A DNA stretch of 64,000 bases, from the NCBI GenBank assembly GCA_008694505.1, contig VZDJ01000033.1, positions 2,932,100 to 2,996,099 on the forward strand, written 5' to 3'. Below the pieces are notes generated by a model. It was given only the letters and a program-made list of their open reading frames with translations, was not told where the DNA came from and did no database searches. The translations under genes were made by a program, and so were the position numbers. Each line of letters begins with the position of its first letter. The first letter of the stretch is position 1. Below are positions 61,749 through 64,000 of this stretch, piece after piece. The stretch comes from Cyanoderma ruficeps (taxonomy: Eukaryota; Chordata; Aves; Passeriformes; Timaliidae).

Positions 61749-63186
61749 TCTTCCCCCTGAGCTCCCCAGGGCAGGGGTGGGCACAGGCACCCATGGTCCC
61801 CCACCATGGGTGGGTTTGGGTGCAGCCCCCCAGGCCTGCCAAGGGCCCAGCACAATTCAAGGTAGCTTATATTTAAATCCCTTCCAGAGGTTTCATAGCA
61901 GCTATGTAGACTTCTTCAGGCCAGCAATTTAAGCACCTAAATTCTAGCCAGATCTCATGTCAGCAGCTTATTTCGGGTCGTTTTTCTGTCACTTCAGAAT
62001 ATAAGGCTCAATATTAAAATACAGCATTTTCCAAAGCCTGGAATTTATTGTCCTTCACCCAGTTATTTCAGACTGACTAAATTTCTACCTTTTTGCCCCC
62101 TTGACTAACAAAATAACAGATGTGAATATTTCATGGAAAACAACTAGGTCATCCCCTCTTGCACCAGCATTATCAAATGACTAGAGGCTGAACTGCAAGC
62201 TGTGTATGTGAACAGAACTATTTGCAACGCCTGTGCCAAGGAAATCTAAAGTGCATGGATACAAAATAAACACAAGATTGGGAAACTGCCTTTACTAGCT
62301 TTCTAGATTTTAAAGTTATGTCGGAGATGTAATCATCTGGGTGTCCAAACAGATGACATGAGATACAAAGCTATGTAGTAATTTAGCCACAGAACCAGCA
62401 TTCATGGTGGTCATGAGGAGTGGTGAGGCCAGGTCAGCCAATACACCAAGAGCCCCACGACAATTTGCTCTGAGTCTCCTCTAATTTGTGATGGGAAGGC
62501 TGCCAACAGCTCATGACTCTGTGTTCAAAGTGTGTGTGGACTGTAACACACGTTCCTCGCCAGCTGCAAGGCTTTGCTGATCGTCTGAGGTGTTGTGTAC
62601 TTGAATGGATTCCATCCCTGGCTATTAGCAGTTTAATAATGGTTCTGTGAATTAGCATTAAATTACAGTGAACGTTACAGAAGGGGTTCTAATATTTACA
62701 TTAGTGCCTAATGAGTTCCCCATAATTAACATAATTGCAGTGAGCCACAGAAATTAATATTCAACCAATTATTTTAAAGAGCTATCCAATCTATGTTGAG
62801 ATTTTTTGAAGACACCTTCCCAATAACGAGTTTTATAAAAGCACAGGTCCTAAAGCTCCCATGAGCTCTTCAGGGGTGAATTACAGTGCAGGGTCAATGC
62901 CTGGGTCCTCCCTGGAGCTTAAAAATAAATTAATTTACCCAATTTTCAAAGCATTCACATCGTGTTTACTCCTAAAATACTGTAACATAAAGCAGAGAAC
63001 CTGTGAAGTTCTGTGCTCACCCTTAAGCTTGACTTCAAGTGTTACAAACATGACTGAGGTATATGCACCAGGGACAGGTGACACAGGCCCATAAACAGCC
63101 TCTAGTGGCAACTAAAAAGATCCACCAGAAGTGCCAAACAACACTGCCTGAATTCCAGATAGTTTGTTTTAGAAGGCAGGAAGATT
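61749..63186. other. Non-genic stretch, no gene recognised
   Basis: Includes a GC-rich patch at 61740-61850 and an AT-rich block at 62600-62790 with several TAATTA/ATTAAT cores that may be conserved non-coding DNA. No gene or named repeat. Confidence 0.45.
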
Positions 63187-63340
63187 AAAAAACAAACAAA
63201 CAAAACCCCAAACCAACAAATAAAAAATACCCAGCAAAAAACTCCTAAACCAACCCAAACCAACCAAAAAAACCCAAACAACCAAATCCCACAAAAAACC
63301 AACACCCAAATCCAACCCAGAAAAGCGAACAAACGAAAAG
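63187..63340. repeat. A/C-only low-complexity strip
   Basis: About 150 bp almost devoid of G and T on the plus strand, built from AAAC, CCAAACC and AACCC motifs. The minus-strand frame across it, rich in Phe, Trp, Gly and Val, is a product of this bias. Confidence 0.92.
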
Positions 63341-64000
63341 CTCACAAAAAGCCCTTTTTATCTGAAGGAATCTTTAATGTTTCCTCGTGCTAATTTCTGA
63401 AGGCAGACCTTGGGGAGGTGCATGGATGTGGAGTCCCTTTGTGAGTCAGGTGCCTTTAGAAACCCTTTGGTGACACTGCAGGGACTGGTGCCTTGAGCAT
63501 ATTCCATATTCCAACGGGAGCTCAAGGCCTTTCTTCCCATCTTTCCAAATATTTTGTATTTGGAGATAGCTGACTGAGTTTTCTATTTGTTTGTTTACAA
63601 GCTCCATCTTCAATCAAAAGACAGAAAACTTCCTTTGCTTTCCTGCTACACTATGTTCATATATGCATTACTCTTCCACTTTTCCATGGCAAGGCCTACG
63701 CCAGAACTTCTGAGACACAATTTTGCAGGGGAACTGAGAGCACAAAGATCAAAAGGTTACCAAAGCCAGCCTTATAAATTACAGGATAATTAATCTCACA
63801 TTCTGAGCCATCTCTGCTATGTCTTCTGACATTGGATCCAGTTCTGCTCACACCACAGAGCAATTTAACATTTTGAATAGGGCTGGAAAAGACCAGCAGA
63901 GAACCATGTCTCTCCCTCTCTATCCCCTCCCCACAAAACCATTGAGAGCTATTTTCAGAGCAAACAGAAAGCAAATAAAATTTTTCAGCAGCCCACCCAG
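63341..64000. other. Non-genic stretch to window end
   Basis: No coding, RNA or repeat feature could be supported. Confidence 0.5.

Noticed and set aside
63102..63332. 76-codon minus-strand frame resembling a hydrophobic membrane segment (rich in Phe, Trp, Val, Leu)
   Set aside because: Produced by the A/C-only composition of the plus strand, which reads as G/T codons on the minus strand.
1..64000. CRISPR array, bacterial operon or phage content
   Set aside because: No regularly spaced direct repeats with unique spacers, no ribosome binding sites and no dense gene packing; the window is vertebrate DNA.

Overview
The window looks like nuclear DNA of a bird, probably a passerine. The evidence is the repeats: CR1 LINE fragments (one with CR1-type reverse transcriptase coding, one carrying the 3'-end region in reverse), an LTR resembling the GGERVL family of birds, and several other avian-type ERV LTRs. 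Base composition is moderately AT-rich, there is an assembly gap of 136 N (58568-58703), and two isolated ambiguous bases lie at 43178 and 56448. I recognise no intact host gene. Nearly all open frames are short and lack family motifs or splice context, so the window is best read as intergenic or deep intronic DNA. One stretch (51529-51731) could be a terminal coding exon, but I cannot name it.

Layout. From 1 to 9.3 kb the DNA is mostly unique, with a solo LTR bearing a perfect 5-bp target duplication (2027-2774), a 78-81 bp minisatellite (5398-5638), and a larger two-unit minisatellite (6886-7858) split by a minus-strand LTR with a 6-bp target duplication (6920-7343). From 9.3 to 12.6 kb lies a nested retroviral graveyard. 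Pieces of an LTR (family H) flank a decayed provirus whose reverse transcriptase is joined to the end of its integrase by an internal deletion. The provirus has no visible env and ends in a 3' LTR (family B), which was itself invaded by a third LTR (family A) that left a perfect 5-bp duplication.

From 12.6 to 39 kb the DNA is largely unique with scattered LTR-like pieces (16061-16579, about 22.77-22.99 kb, 25365-25789, 33.4-33.7 kb, 33.9-34.35 kb). From 39 to 44.4 kb there is a second complete family-H solo LTR, a CR1 fragment directly after it, a second copy of the 25.4-kb LTR-like repeat, and a CR1 3' end on the minus strand. From 44.4 to 64 kb there is the possible exon, a possible old CR1 piece and LTR piece near 56 kb, a possible poly(A) retroposition around the gap, a 45-bp near-identical sequence pair 1 kb apart, a fourth family-H-related LTR with duplicated AP-1 motifs (61183-61743), and an A/C-only low-complexity strip near 63.2 kb.

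Nothing here forms a working gene system. The most informative structure is the layered record of retroviral insertion, deletion and LTR-LTR recombination, from which relative ages can be read.
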